A stretch of DNA of 64,000 bases, taken from assembly GCA_028753945.1 (NCBI GenBank), contig JAPNXP010000006.1, forward strand, positions 3,906,001 through 3,970,000, in the 5' to 3' direction. The DNA is from Hexactinellida sp. DTS-2022. Taxonomy: Eukaryota > Porifera > Hexactinellida. Made by a program: the position numbers and the translations under genes. This document shows, in pieces, positions 20,963 through 33,155 of this stretch; position 1 is the first letter of the stretch, and each line of letters starts with the position of its first letter. The notes under the pieces are model-generated. The model was not told the origin of the DNA. It did not search any database and saw only the letters and a program-made list of their open reading frames with translations.

Positions 20963-23900
20963 TTATTTACCTTCAGTCTGTTTATTAGATCTTGCTCTCG
21001 GTCGATGCAAAATGAGTGATTCAGATTTTGACAACATTGTAGTCTTTTTCGACAGCCTGCGTTTTTTCGCACGAAATTTACACAATAAAGCTTGCACCTC
21101 ATCATTCTGAAGTACAACCACAAAGAAGAACACAATACCAAGTGATCCATTGAGAATTACATGCACCCATCCAAGTATAGGATGTTTTATAAATATACCA
21201 AATATGGTAATTCCCCATGGTAACCCAAGTATGGGAGTTAGTGTAAATCCTGTGATTATTGTTTTCTTCCGAGTTTCATAGGATTTATAGTTATTAGTCC
21301 TTTTCAATGCAAAGAATATTTTGCATAGAGTGATACAAAGTATTATAAAGTTAAGGAAAATAATAACAAACACAGGACCAATGAAGGCATAAATTAGTGA
21401 ATAATTTAAAAAGCAATGTTGAGGATCATCATCGATATAACGATTGAAGCCAACAACGAGGGTTATGATTGGAATTATAATAGGTACCAACCAACCGATA
21501 ATAAAGAGAAATGGAAATATTCTTCTTTTTCGTAAAGTTCCTACAAAAAAACACAAAATATAAATACAGTTCACTCCGCTTAATAGGGTAAGTTTTGTTC
21601 CTGGATAGTTTGACCCAATTAAACGGAGAAATCTATTAACCCAAAATATTTTGAGCTAAACTGTAATTCCGCCCTATAAATCCTGTTAAATTTTACCCCA
21701 TTAAGCGGAGTAATATATTAACCGGTGGTTCTATTAAGCGGTATCGACTGTATACTGTAGGGAGTAAACTTAATGAAGAAAGCGGAATATTGGTTTAAAA
21801 GTACAAAGTCTAATTTCTTGGTCTATAGACTCTATACAAATACATGCAAGTGAGTCACAGAGGATAATACTAATTTCAGGATAATACAAACAAATTTCGG
21901 CCGGTCCCTAGTTTGTATATTAACGAGAGTCTAATACATACAATAATAGACTGATCATAATATATTTGAATGCTAGTCTCTAAATTAACATCGATGGATT
22001 TTTATTTTCCAATCATTATAGTACAATCTGGACATTGGACAACCCTGGTATTTAACACAATTATTCACACATCCTTTTATAGAATTAGTCCCATGGGTTA
22101 ATTTTAATCTCAGTTGGGAAATATGGCCTAGAAAAACAAATTGACACTACGTACTATCTATATTTAGAGCAATTACATACCAATAGAGATTGAGTATAGA
22201 ATCAGAAGTCCAATACATAACATCCAGAAGAAGAGCGCCAGCCAAGTATAATGCAATAGAAACGCGACTACTTTGCACAAATGAATATTAAATATGAAAC
22301 TCTGTGCCGCAAATACGTATAATGTCATTGCAAATAACATTGCGAGACATGAATTAAAGTATACAAGGTTTGCTTCTATTTTAAAGAATTTTTTTCCAGA
22401 AGCTATGAAAAGAATTAATGACAGTATTAGACAGATAATTGATAAACTACCAAGGAAGTAACTTAAAATCCTGTTAATAGTGTAATCAGGGGTGTTTGTT
22501 TCGATTTTAAAAGGTGTTACAAGGACTGCGAAACTTGTAAGATGTTTGGTGTAACAGTTGACAATGGATGTGTTAGTTATATTTCCAATGTCGACATTGT
22601 TAGTAGACCATTCAAGAGTAGTTTTATTGAGAAATACACAAGTAAATTGGTATTCCGTACTGTTGAGGGGTGTGGCATTGAAAGTAATCTGAATCTATAG
22701 ATAATATTGCATTATTAAAGTTGCAATTAAATTATTATTATAAACTATTTTCTAACAAAATACATTAAAACTCGATTATAACGTACCCCTCGGGAATGAA
22801 ACATAAGTACGTTTTAATTCCCCTAGGACCTAGCCTATACAAACACATGTAAATAACCGGTTAACACGAATTCAGGATAATACGAACAACTTTGACGGTC
22901 CCCTAGTGATCTTATTAATGAAATTCTACTGTACTGCAAAAATTGTAAAAATTGTAAAAATTGTACAAATTGTAAAAATATTGTAGTTATGATTGTGCAC
23001 TCAGTAACCCAAAGTGATCATACTATGGCAGGTACATTATAACCGAGTTCCACTGTAATAAGAATGGTTCACTTGCAAACAAACATACCGGATTAGGAAA
23101 TAAAGTTTCACTGACATTAGCATAGTTGGTTGGCAGAACTACTTGTATTATCCTGCTTGCAATCTGAGAATCTTCGGTATTAGCTACCTCAAACCCATCA
23201 TATTCATGTAAATCAATAAAAGTAGCTGCAATACTAAACTTATCTCTATTGACTCCAAAATGATCAATAAGCTCAACAGGTATCTGTATTTGATCTTCTA
23301 TTTTCGGATCGTATTCTGGTATACGTAAATACTGGTTAATTCCAAGCCTAGATTTAGTCCAGCTACTAGCGTAAATAGATATAGAATTGTAGGAAAGTAG
23401 AAAAGTCTCACTACCATACAGATTCTCTATATTGTCAGCAAAGTTAAGTGAAATAAACTCTAGGGCATCATATGCCTTAATTGTAGCTCCAATAATAAAG
23501 GGTGATTGGTTCGACTGTGCATTGGTGTTCTAAAGAGATCATAATATAAATATTTAATGTTTTAATATTGTAAATTATATACTAGGGCACTGTATTAAAT
23601 ATAGCCATATGTGACAGAACCCCAGAGCATGCTGATCAGTCAGTTTCGATAATTATGAATACTAAAGTGACAATTAAACTATGTTTATAATAGATATACT
23701 TCATGATAAGCGAACTCGACTTATAAATATAAATTGTATCAAATTGTTTATTTGGGACCATGGGCTTGTCAATTATAGTAAAAATTTCATATTGTGCATA
23801 TGAAAAATATTTCGTAATAAGCAGACCTGACTACGTTCTAGAACAGAGTTCGTTCAGGTTATAATTAGCGCGCTTAGAGTCCTTTTAACTGAATTTTGTG

Positions 23901-26900
23901 CATCTGAGTGATGCTTTATGTAAAGTATATGGGAATGTCTTATAATTTGTGCTTCTACGTCTCTTACTGCAAGCCTTATGAAACCCTGATTTCTAAACTT
24001 CATCATTTCCCCCCAAGTCTGTCCGGTTAAAACTTGACAGTTAACCACTTGCAAAGGCCTTGCAATAGTAAAAGTTGGACAAATACAATTTAGATTAACC
24101 AGAGATGTACACATTTCTGAATAAAGAAGGATTTTTTTCAGCTTTTTCTATGCACTAGTTTTAATTATATAAAATGAAATTTATGAATCATTTATACTAT
24201 TACTATGGATGTTAGGGGGGAAATATTTTTTAAATTAAATAAATCAAATCTAAAATAAAACAATACATAAAATAATATACCTGAATACTCGCTGTTGTCT
24301 TGTATACCTTTAAACCCGGTTTATTACTGACCCTGAAAATATCATTTGCTGTATTGAGTAACCTCTTAGTTACACTCTGTTGCTGCAAGAGATTATAATT
24401 ATTTGTAAATCTTTGTACAAGATTATTGTAAGTTGAAGAGAGCTCATACAATTCCGTATAATACTCATCAGATACATAGTAGTTATCATTAAATTCGTAT
24501 TTATCTTGCCCACTCAAATTGAGTTGAGTTGTATAATCATATTCTATTTGACCATAGAGCTCATTCGTTGCAAAAAGAAGGTATTCGTTGAAATAGGTGA
24601 GATCACTCTCGTCTAAATCCGATTCATTTAAAATTCCTTGACGCAGATCACTTAGAATATTAATTCTACTTCTATTCCCTCCTACTACACGTATGTAGAT
24701 GGTTAGTATGACTAATCCATTGTTATTAAATGCATTACAATAATATGGAGTTGGTACAGTGATTTTGTTTAGTGTATGCAGTCCGATAAAAAGGAATTTG
24801 TTATTAGATACAGGTTGTAGGTTTGAATCTAACCAATATGACTCGACAGATATTCCATTAGCCACACACTTAACAAGTATGTAGGAAGATGAGGATATGT
24901 TAACTGTTATTGTAGACAAGTTAGAGGGATTAGTTATCACAGGTGGGAAATCTAGAATCAATAGGATATATAAAATCAACAATTTAGATTGCAATCATGC
25001 TCATTATATAAATTAACCCGCTATAAAAGAAGTGAAAAATTCAAACCTAAAATACCAGTCATTTAAGAAAAATCACCTAAATCTAGGGTCCTTTTGACAG
25101 ATAAATCTATAATTAATACAGGTACATTGTTTCTAATACTGATTGGGTAATTTGAGTAACACAGTATAATCTTTAATTGGATTCAGAGGGCTTGTTGTTA
25201 AATTACAAATTGAAATTGTTCATAAAATTGGTTTGAGTGAAGTATAATTTTACATTAATCGCGGGCTAACAGTTCTGTTAACATTCTTACCATTCAAACC
25301 ATTGGTGAGAGGACAAGTTTCATTATTACATTGTATGTTACAGTACATTCCAGTGTAGCCGCTAGCACATATTAATTGGTAGTTGAGTGTAGTATTAACT
25401 TGCTGTAGTACTTTAATGCCTTGTATGATGCCAGGTTTAATATTGTCAGACTTCTGAATGCGACCAAGAAAGTAAGCACTGTAATAGTTCTCTTTCATAA
25501 AGGTTGGGCTGTAGGTCTTAATTTTTGAATAGATTTCGAATGTACCCTATTTATATATAGGAAATTAATTAATAATTTATCACCCTCTCCCCTCTAATAA
25601 TGCATTATGGGTCGTTCAAACGTTAAGTAAAGCAAATTCCCAAAATGAAAAACACCACAACATGTCAAGCTTCTAAGACCATTTTGCAATACAAAAGGAT
25701 GGTGTAACACATTGGTTAACCATTCCCCATCGGAAGCGATGTTTATCGTTTGAATGGTCCTTAATTATATGCAATTTAATACACACTTAGTGCATTTTAT
25801 CATTGGTAACCGACTGACAGTACAATAAAAGTACCACTAAACTATCAACTTATACCGATTTGTCAGTGAATAATTACCATGCAATAAACAAGGTGACTAT
25901 CACCTTATTTTAAACTACCATTTGTATTTACAAGTGAAAAAATACAACATACATCAAAATTGTTGTTGGTTTGAAGCACAAAATAGAAGTTAGATCCTGC
26001 TCTTGTCCCATTAAATTGAAGAGGATACTCATTATTCTCTTTGTAAGCATAAGCACTCACTTTCAATAGTATGTTTGGATAGTTACATTTGAAAAGCTCA
26101 CTTGAATTTCCAAACCTTACACAGTATGTAGCCTCAATACGACATAGATACTCATTTTGGTGGCAGTAGGAATCGAGTTCATCACTCTCTTGCATTAATG
26201 AATGGAAATTAAGGCGTAAGATTCCATCAGTAACAACATAGTCCTAAAATTTTTGACATTATGAAATTATTATCAATAATATAGTCGAACCTGCTTAAAA
26301 GCCACTTTTAAACCTTGTCCTACCAACAGTACTCGTACAATTGAATTTTTACATGGTTTTTAATGTATTAGAGCAGTGATTCCCAACCTTTTCAACCTTC
26401 GACTCCCTATAGTAAATATTATATATTCTGTGGACCCCCTCCCATTGACGTAATGCATCTTGTAGACACCAGGTTAGGAACCACTGTATTATATAACTAT
26501 TTAATCACCCTGGTTATTAGTTAAAAACGTTTGGATATTATTAATTTCCATGTTTTCCTAGAATCGAGATAGGATCACCAGATTATCGTAAGTTGAAGAG
26601 AGCTCATTAAACCTGGTATAGCGGTCACCTGCTCAACATGACGAACTGTCATCTTTTTGGTCCACTGGTGACCCTGAAATTGTCTATAACTGTCAAGACA
26701 TGTTTAGAAGTATGTTGGTGTTTATTACAGTGTTTGCATATTGCAAACGATGATCCAGTTTCTAATTTCACTAATTACTTCGTAACGGAATCACTAAATA
26801 TACATCAGATGATACTTACACCACACAATGTTACAAATCTTGTTATAGATTGTATAATCACATCACGATCCTGAATTAATGGCCACTAACTACTTCTACA

Positions 26901-27154
26901 CGTCTATAACGGGGCCGAGTTAATTTGGTTGTCCTATTGACAGATTATGCTATAAAGTTACAAATTTGAAAGTTTTAATCAATGAGTTACTTTGATAAAA
27001 TTCCAGGGATCAATAGACTCAGGCTAAGCCACTATTTTCATGTTTATTTCAAAACTTATAATTTATTTGAATTCATTGCATTTCTTACAATAATAAAGCA
27101 TAAACCTACCAAAGGAATCAAGAACACAATAAAACACCAAACAATGGAACGCAT
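20963..27154 (-). CDS. Adhesion-type GPCR (GAIN/GPS, 7TM) with Ig and Notch-ligand-like ectodomain
   Basis: Exons in order: 27089-27154 (signal peptide, tentative), 25953-26243, 25291-25546, 24281-24951, 23089-23529, 22181-22694, 20963-21540. Phases are 0,0,1,0,0,1, all matching, giving about 938 aa. Residues 1-22 are hydrophobic. Residues 23-204 are cysteine-containing and end in CASGYTGMYCNIQC, an EGF/DSL-like knot. About 206-300 is an Ig domain (VKC and PYYCNAF cysteines). About 310-620 is GAIN, with a GPS where HLTSFAVL puts the expected cleavage between Leu627 and Thr628. Seven membrane helices follow (656 onward), with GWLVP in TM4, LPWG in TM6 and NGSLGIVFF in TM7. Adhesion GPCRs couple cell contact to G proteins. 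The stop at 20963 lies inside a possible GTAAAT donor, so a further C-terminal exon cannot be excluded. Confidence 0.88.
21567..21750. mobile_element. TA-flanked MITE, family CAGTCGACTCCGC
   Basis: Termini CAGTTCACTCCGCTTAATAG and CAGTCGATACCGCTTAATAG in inverted orientation, flanked by TA. It is in the last GPCR intron. Relatives are at 33546, 50245 and 62360-62454. Confidence 0.85.
22763..23057. repeat. Composite of degraded MITEs in a GPCR intron
   Basis: Fragments with CTCGATTATAACGTACCCC, GGTCCCCTAGTGATC, TTCTACTGTA and ACCGAGTTCCACTGTA lie end to end. They look like parts of two CAGT families. A tandem AAAATTGTAAAAATTGTA run separates them. Confidence 0.55.
25013..25290 (-). other. GPCR intron, nothing recognised
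   Basis: Plain AT-rich intron between the EGF/DSL-like and Ig exons (the intron is 24952-25290). No element termini or coding signal are seen. Confidence 0.5.
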
Positions 27155-28441
27155 CTCTTATATTTGTTCCTCATGAAAAATATTAATATATACATAATAA
27201 ACATAAATTAAAGACATTCACTCATGTTTCATCATAACTAATACCTATCTACCAACTTAGTAGTACCGTAAGTACCATTCTACCACTAACCAAAACTATT
27301 AGAAATAACATGATCCTAATTCTCAATGATGTATGTATGTTATAGCCTAGTTATGTGCATTCATTGTAAAGTGTGCAATATCAAATATCTACATAACTAA
27401 CGAACTAATTTGTTATAGAAAAAGATCTAGGATTATCTTCTAAATACTGGATTAATCTATTATATAGTTGTTAATTCACATTTACTGTGTCCGTTATTAA
27501 ATAAATTGGATATAATTTTGATTACTATATATTGGAGTGCCTTCAAACAGGTGTAAAGTTGTTTTAACACCTCTCGTTATGTTTGAAAACACATAAATAA
27601 ACAGTAGACAGCTTTTATATACTATATTTAATAAATTGACAGATACTACATTGATAATAAAATAATAAAATAATAAAATCAACAAAGTACTTGAGTAGAT
27701 CTGCTAGAAGCTTTAAGCAATACCCTAGAGGGAGAAATATAAACTATAATAACAAAGACTTATGAACGTAACTAGACACAGTAGTATACTTTGTTAGTAC
27801 GAACAAGAATTTCAATACAAATATTATGCAAATGGCATTGGTTAATAGAATTTCCGGATAAGGCGAACGCTACTGTATTGGTGAACCAATGTTTAATCCA
27901 TGCGTGTGATACGTACCTGGAGACGCATACATTTTAAAGGAAACCTTTCAAATAGGTGGATACTACTCCCATAAACCTAATACAAAACTGTAAAGTACAA
28001 CTTCGTTAATAAGTACACTGAGGGATTGTCAGAATGTGTAACTTTATCTGAAATTCGTCTTAACCGATGTCATATGTATTGAAAGGCTTTGAAGGGGATT
28101 AAAATCAGTGTACGTGTTAAGCGAAAATTCGTATCAAGTGTTAGTATTAACGAGGCTCTACTGTAATTTATTTAACTCCAATGGAGCCAAACAGTGACGA
28201 ACAATAAACACAATGCTTCATTTAATTAACGCATGAATTACTATACTCTTTAGAATGATTCGAGTTAAGTAATTTGTGTTTGCACCCCCTACCGGAATCC
28301 GAAAAACATCAGCGCTTATAATATTTTATTATAGAGTTTAATTGTTACATTGAAATGAAGGTTTAATTTCAAATGTAAATACGTTATATAAGTATCAATT
28401 TGAGACTTGGAAGAAGGATGGGCGAAATAACTAAACAGAAT
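27155..28441. other. Interval between the GPCR and FAM149 genes
   Basis: No coding signal. A worn MITE remnant near 28010-28166 ends TTAACGAGGCTCTACTGTA, the family otherwise ending GAGGTTCTACTGTA. The GPCR promoter should lie just above 27154. Confidence 0.5.
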
Positions 28442-31215
28442 CTAAAGAGATATTCCTCTAACAGCAGCAACGGTCTTAAGTTTGTTACGATCAGTTCCCG
28501 TCTTTGAAAATACAGAATTTTGCTTCAAAACTGGTTCATCAGGAAATACACCGGATATAGAAGTGAGAATACCATTTGTTTCAAGTGTTGAAACTTGATA
28601 TTGTTTGTTTGTTATTGTTTTCGGAAGATTCGTCGCTTTCATATTATTATTTCCACGGATACCAGAAGCGCGTAAAGATATGGGAGATAAAGGAGTTGAC
28701 AGTTTCTGATGAATATCTCTTTTAGTTGTCAATGGACTTGATATATCCTGTTGATTCTGGTCATAACGAACTCCATGAATTGTCTGTGGTCGATTTGTAT
28801 CAGTAATCTTCGGCATTTCTTTAAGTTTTCTTTCTTTAGCACTATCAAGTCCAGCACTGGAAACACGTGATGCGAAACCAACTTTTGTGGTACGTTGTTT
28901 AATCGGAGAGGGAAATAGAATTGTATCTTCTATTTCAATTGGTGGGAGTTGTTTGGATTGTTTAGACCAAGGGGTAGGGGACCTAGTTTGACTCCCAGGT
29001 GTAGTCAATCTGTCTAGCATCATCTTGTGTCCAATTAGAACTACAAAACAGTTATATGAAATTATATTTGATGAAATATACAGTTGTGTTCGCCTAATAG
29101 CAAGTCGCATTTTGCACGAAAATTGCTTGTTAATAGGCGAACTTGCTATTTGATAAACAAAATTAACAGCAAATTATGCTTGGGACAGAAATAACTGGAT
29201 AATAGAGCATTATTTCTATTAGGTGATCACCACTGTAATTGTTTGAATGGAAAGTCATTGGACAGGATACAGGAATAAATGAATGAGATTACAGTAGACT
29301 CTCATCAGGGGACCGTCAAAATTTGTTTTTATTATCAGAAAATTCGCATTAACCGGAGTCACTTGCATGCAATTGTATAAGCTAGAGAAATTAAACTTTG
29401 TACTCCTTAACACATATTTCGCCTTATCCATATGCGTAATAACGAAAGTCTAATGTATTTTGACAACCGCCTTGGATACAACAAAAACAGTTGTTGTGTA
29501 TATAAAACTCACCACCTTCTAACTGCCCTCCTTGAAAAGGCACAAAATTACTTTCAGGTCCTAAGATACCAGTTGTGTTATTGGAATTCTTACCACCACC
29601 ATCATTAGCCATTGGTCTCAATTGACCTTTTCTACCTTGTGTTCTTGGTCTATGCTGTGTTGATACACTAATAGATGGTTCGCTACTACGCTGGAATGGC
29701 TTAGCCTGTTGATATTGGAACGGTTTAGCAGTGTTATAGCCTGTACCAGCTGTAGTAGGAGGTGAAAGTATATATTGTAGGTTAACACGGGGGTCAGGGG
29801 GTAATTCTGGTGGTTGGTTTGTTGTAACTGAACCACGTGATTGTAATGGGAATGTTCTGATTTGTATTGCGTTACGTAGTGCACTGTAATCTTCTTGTTG
29901 GAGAATGGATAAATGATTTGGTTTATTGAAATTAATGTTGTTGATTGGGAGAGGTAGAATACTATCGTTGTATGCTCTGTTTTCATGGATTACAGGGGGT
30001 AATTGAGGAAATGCATTGTAAAGCGCAGGTATTTGTGGCCTTATGCCAGAGCTCGTACGAGAACTTTGTATAGAAGCGATTAATTGGGAATCTCTGTTAG
30101 TTCTGCAGAAATCAATAAGTGGTTCTACTAACGATGCCATATCTTCCCATAATTGCTCGAAAACGGATTCTAAAATGGCTTCTTTGATGCATGAATTGGG
30201 ACTAACTGGTGGTAGTTTACTGCGCTTTTTTACAGCTTTTCCATTCTTTTCGTCACTAGATGATGGCGAAGAATCAAACGCGAAATATTCTTCATAAACA
30301 CCAACCTGATGGAAAACTTCCTCATTGAAAGGTGATTTATGAAGGTTAATGGTCAAGCCGAATAATTGCAATTCATTTGATGTTTGATTCAAGGATTGTG
30401 GTTCATAAGGAGTTATCCTATCCGTTTCAATTAACTGGATAAAATCTTCAGAACATGGCAATACCTGATGACCAATAATCCTTAAATGTGGAAAATATTT
30501 TCGCCATAAGTTGCATTCTGAAACTAAATCCTGTTGTAAGTAATTTGTTGTTGTCAGATCAGAATTTTGGTACAAGTAACATTGAATATTTTCATATAAT
30601 ATTAACACTCGTTTAGTTGCACTTTGTTCGAATTCACTTTCAGCCCCGCCCCAACTGAATTCAAAGCTACTATCACCTGACAGAGTAGTGTCTAGGTTAG
30701 AAGATCCCCAATCCTTGTCATTACTCTGCAAACGACCATGCAGGAAGTCACTGAATATTGAGAGACCAGTCGCTTCTGCCATTGAAGAGGTGTAGCGTTC
30801 TGGAGAAAAATATCAAATTTTGTTAGCAAAGTCAAAAATTATTTTTGGTATAAATCAAGATAAATACTATCTAATAAATATAATGGAACTCGGCCAACAC
30901 TTTTTCTAATGTAATTTCAGGCACAGGAAAAGTTATTTTTACATCGGAATTTGCCTTTTCAAATCCTGGTTTTTATATTGAAAGGTGTTAGCCGCTAATA
31001 AGTAGAAATTTAATTAATTGGCATAAAGTATATAAGAAAAATATCAGTAATTATGATGATCATTTACCTGTATCACTGTCTGAAGCATTTTCATCAAATG
31101 AATTGGTCAACTTTGTTTGTGATCTGGATGGTTCATTTTCCTGGAAATCTGGGTGGGGCATTGTAATGTTATTCTGTACCTTTATAGCATTTGGATTTGA
31201 GCGAGTAGCAGGCAT
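28442..31215 (-). CDS. FAM149: FAM149-family protein (DUF3719), 677 aa
   Basis: Three exons: 31068-31215, 29513-30799 and 28442-29040, joined at two phase-1 introns. An internal Met at 30782 would give a shorter product, but the upstream exon with its own ATG and clean GTAAAT donor keeps the frame. Residues 148-156 read WRKYFPHLR; the conserved Trp and HLR are the signature of the DUF3719 domain. A low-complexity, Pro/Ser/Gln-rich middle follows. The last exon ends with SPTPWSKQ and KQLPPIE segments typical of FAM149 tails. Vertebrate FAM149B is needed for normal primary cilia (Joubert-type disease). A ciliary role here is by homology. The gene starts 178 bp from the divergent transporter gene. 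Confidence 0.78.
29081..29235. mobile_element. TA-flanked MITE, family CAGTGGTGTTCGCC
   Basis: Termini CAGTTGTGTTCGCCTAATAG and CAGTGGTGATCACCTAATAG, flanked by TA. In FAM149 intron 2; same family as 3039-3211. Confidence 0.85.
29292..29455. mobile_element. MITE, family CAGTAGACTCTC
   Basis: Begins CAGTAGACTCTCATCAGGGG. It ends in a degraded inverted copy, AACGAAAGTCTAATG. Second MITE in the same FAM149 intron; relatives at 47586 and 63202. Confidence 0.75.
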
Positions 31216-31393
31216 CTCGTATCATAGAAATATCAGATCATACTGAATTGTAATATGATAGCAATAAAGGGTAAGAACCATAATACAAATAGTGTATGAC
31301 AAAATAAGATCCGTTATTTGATACAAAACTATGCATATAATTTGAAGTGAGTAACTCTTATAATATTTTGAATTGAAAATATTATAATTAAAG
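31216..31393. promoter_or_regulatory. Short divergent intergenic region (FAM149 / SLC15-like)
   Basis: 178 bp separate the two start codons. No TATA or known motif can be assigned with confidence. The spacing alone suggests a shared bidirectional promoter, unless the 5' UTRs are spliced. Confidence 0.4.
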
Positions 31394-33073
31394 ATGTGTA
31401 GTAAATGCTTAAAGTGTGTAAATAAATATATTCCACCAGGCTTTGAGATTTTCCCAGAAGTAAAGGTAGTATTTCTCCTCGTATTCCTAGTCAATGTGCA
31501 TTTTTTCGGTTTATTCTACCTACTTGGAAGTATCAATGGAGTTTTAGTTAAAAACGTTAATGATTGCACTGTGAACACGCTCAGTGATTATACACTACCC
31601 TCAATATTATACGGCATAACTTGGATTCTCGCTCCAATTCCTGGATTCATAGCTGATCGCTATTGGGGAAGGCAAAAGGTGATTTCAGGATGCTTTCTAA
31701 TCTCATTTATTGGTACAATAATATTGCTAATACTCGAATCGGCAAGGTTGAATTTCACACAAGGTTACTGTAGTATTGTAGTTCCTATCTATTCAGTATC
31801 TTATGCATTACAAGCATTGGGTTCCAGTGGATTAATAGTGCTAATGATTCCCTATGGTGTAGACCAACTACAAGGCGCAAATGAGGTAACATTGAGTAAA
31901 TACTTTTATTGGTATGTTTGGTGCTTTTTCGCGGCTAAATTAACGATTTATGGTCAGTATATATACTACACTGAAAATTCAAGCATCAACAATCGAGAAG
32001 GCCTTTTAACCTTGGGTAATGGATTCTTAGGAATTCTCGCGCTTTTCATCGCGATTTATATCTTCAAATTTTCGCAGATATTTAAAGTGCTATCACCAGT
32101 TACACCAATATTAAATCCAATTAACCTTATCTATAAAGTTATTAAGAACGCCCTTATAACGAGGCGACATTCCGATCCAGCAATTAAGATGTACTCGAAT
32201 AGAGATTGGATTGATTATGCAACAGTTGATTTAGGTGGTCGATTCTCTTACGAGCATGTTCACAGTGTTAAAACGTTTATAAACATGCTACCAATAATGT
32301 TCTTCCTAATTTGGATATACTCTCTAACCAATGAATTCCCATACGATTTATTCATCGCACAAGGTGTACAAATGGATCGTACAAATTCAAATGCCACTCC
32401 TCAAGTTATATGCTATAGTATTACTGGTTTAACTGTAGTGATTATTATACCTATATTAGAAATACCATGGATTAGAACGAAAATACGGAAAGTTCTTCCT
32501 ACTATTTTATCAAGATTATTTTTCGGAGCGACTGTTTTAACAATCGCATATGTATTGGCTTGTATAATTGAATTGACAAGATTAATAGATTGTGATTCTA
32601 GTCAAATGAGGAGAATTCCTATTGAAGTACAGATTCCACAGTACATTCTTATTGGGATAGGATCTGTTTTCATTTTGGCCAACGCATTTGAGTTTGTATA
32701 TGCACAATCGCCTTCAATGATGAAAGGAATAGCTTTCGGAATTTTGAGTTTAATGTATGGAATGGGATCTCTATTACCGATTGCTTTATATGAAGTTTTA
32801 ATACAATTTGGATCAGATCACAAGAATGATAAATTCAATTGTAACCAATCAATAATCGCAATTTATCGAACAGATATGTTGGAGTACTGTAAAGAGAAAT
32901 GCACACAAAGTTATGTGACATTTGTATTAATCCTCTTTGTATCCATAGTACACCTTATTATATTCGGAATCCTTATTTTGAGATACAAACATTGGAATAG
33001 AAATCGAGTTGGAAATGATTTACGATTCTTTGTTCCAAGATCAGGATTAATTTCAGGTGGAATTAACAGCTAG
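31394..33073 (+). CDS. SLC15/POT-family transporter, intronless, 559 aa
   Basis: About 12 hydrophobic segments over the family's usual length. Residues 84-96 read GFIADRYWGRQKV, the loop motif of the POT/PTR2 family. Near 415-440 the EFVYAQSPSMMKG stretch keeps the conserved Glu and Pro of the later helix. Family members move di- or tripeptides or histidine with protons at the plasma or lysosomal membrane. Unusual: the first helix reads FLVNVHFFG where animal homologues have a Glu-Arg pair before the aromatic-aromatic-Gly, so the proton-linked ExxER motif is missing. The substrate is unknown. One uninterrupted frame may reflect retroposition or simple intron loss. The 3' end faces the LYR gene 82 bp away. 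Confidence 0.85.
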   Translation: MCSKCLKCVNKYIPPGFEIFPEVKVVFLLVFLVNVHFFGLFYLLGSINGVLVKNVNDCTVNTLSDYTLPSILYGITWILAPIPGFIADRYWGRQKVISGCFLISFIGTIILLILESARLNFTQGYCSIVVPIYSVSYALQALGSSGLIVLMIPYGVDQLQGANEVTLSKYFYWYVWCFFAAKLTIYGQYIYYTENSSINNREGLLTLGNGFLGILALFIAIYIFKFSQIFKVLSPVTPILNPINLIYKVIKNALITRRHSDPAIKMYSNRDWIDYATVDLGGRFSYEHVHSVKTFINMLPIMFFLIWIYSLTNEFPYDLFIAQGVQMDRTNSNATPQVICYSITGLTVVIIIPILEIPWIRTKIRKVLPTILSRLFFGATVLTIAYVLACIIELTRLIDCDSSQMRRIPIEVQIPQYILIGIGSVFILANAFEFVYAQSPSMMKGIAFGILSLMYGMGSLLPIALYEVLIQFGSDHKNDKFNCNQSIIAIYRTDMLEYCKEKCTQSYVTFVLILFVSIVHLIIFGILILRYKHWNRNRVGNDLRFFVPRSGLISGGINS

Positions 33074-33155
33074 AACTAATTTAATAATTGATATTATTGC
33101 ATTATTTATGTAAGCTATAGGATACTAAATTAAATCTCTAGAAAAAATAGGAAAA

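Noticed and set aside
23854-24114. 86-residue minus-strand frame inside the GPCR gene, with a possible TTCAG acceptor
   Set aside because: The flanking exons already join in phase 0 through a GAIN domain. The frame has no donor that keeps the phase and borders a MITE remnant.
26638-26874. 78-residue plus-strand frame
   Set aside because: Lies in a GPCR intron on the opposite strand with no recognisable feature.
29618-30297. Overlapping open frames on both strands in FAM149
   Set aside because: Shadows of the large FAM149 exon.
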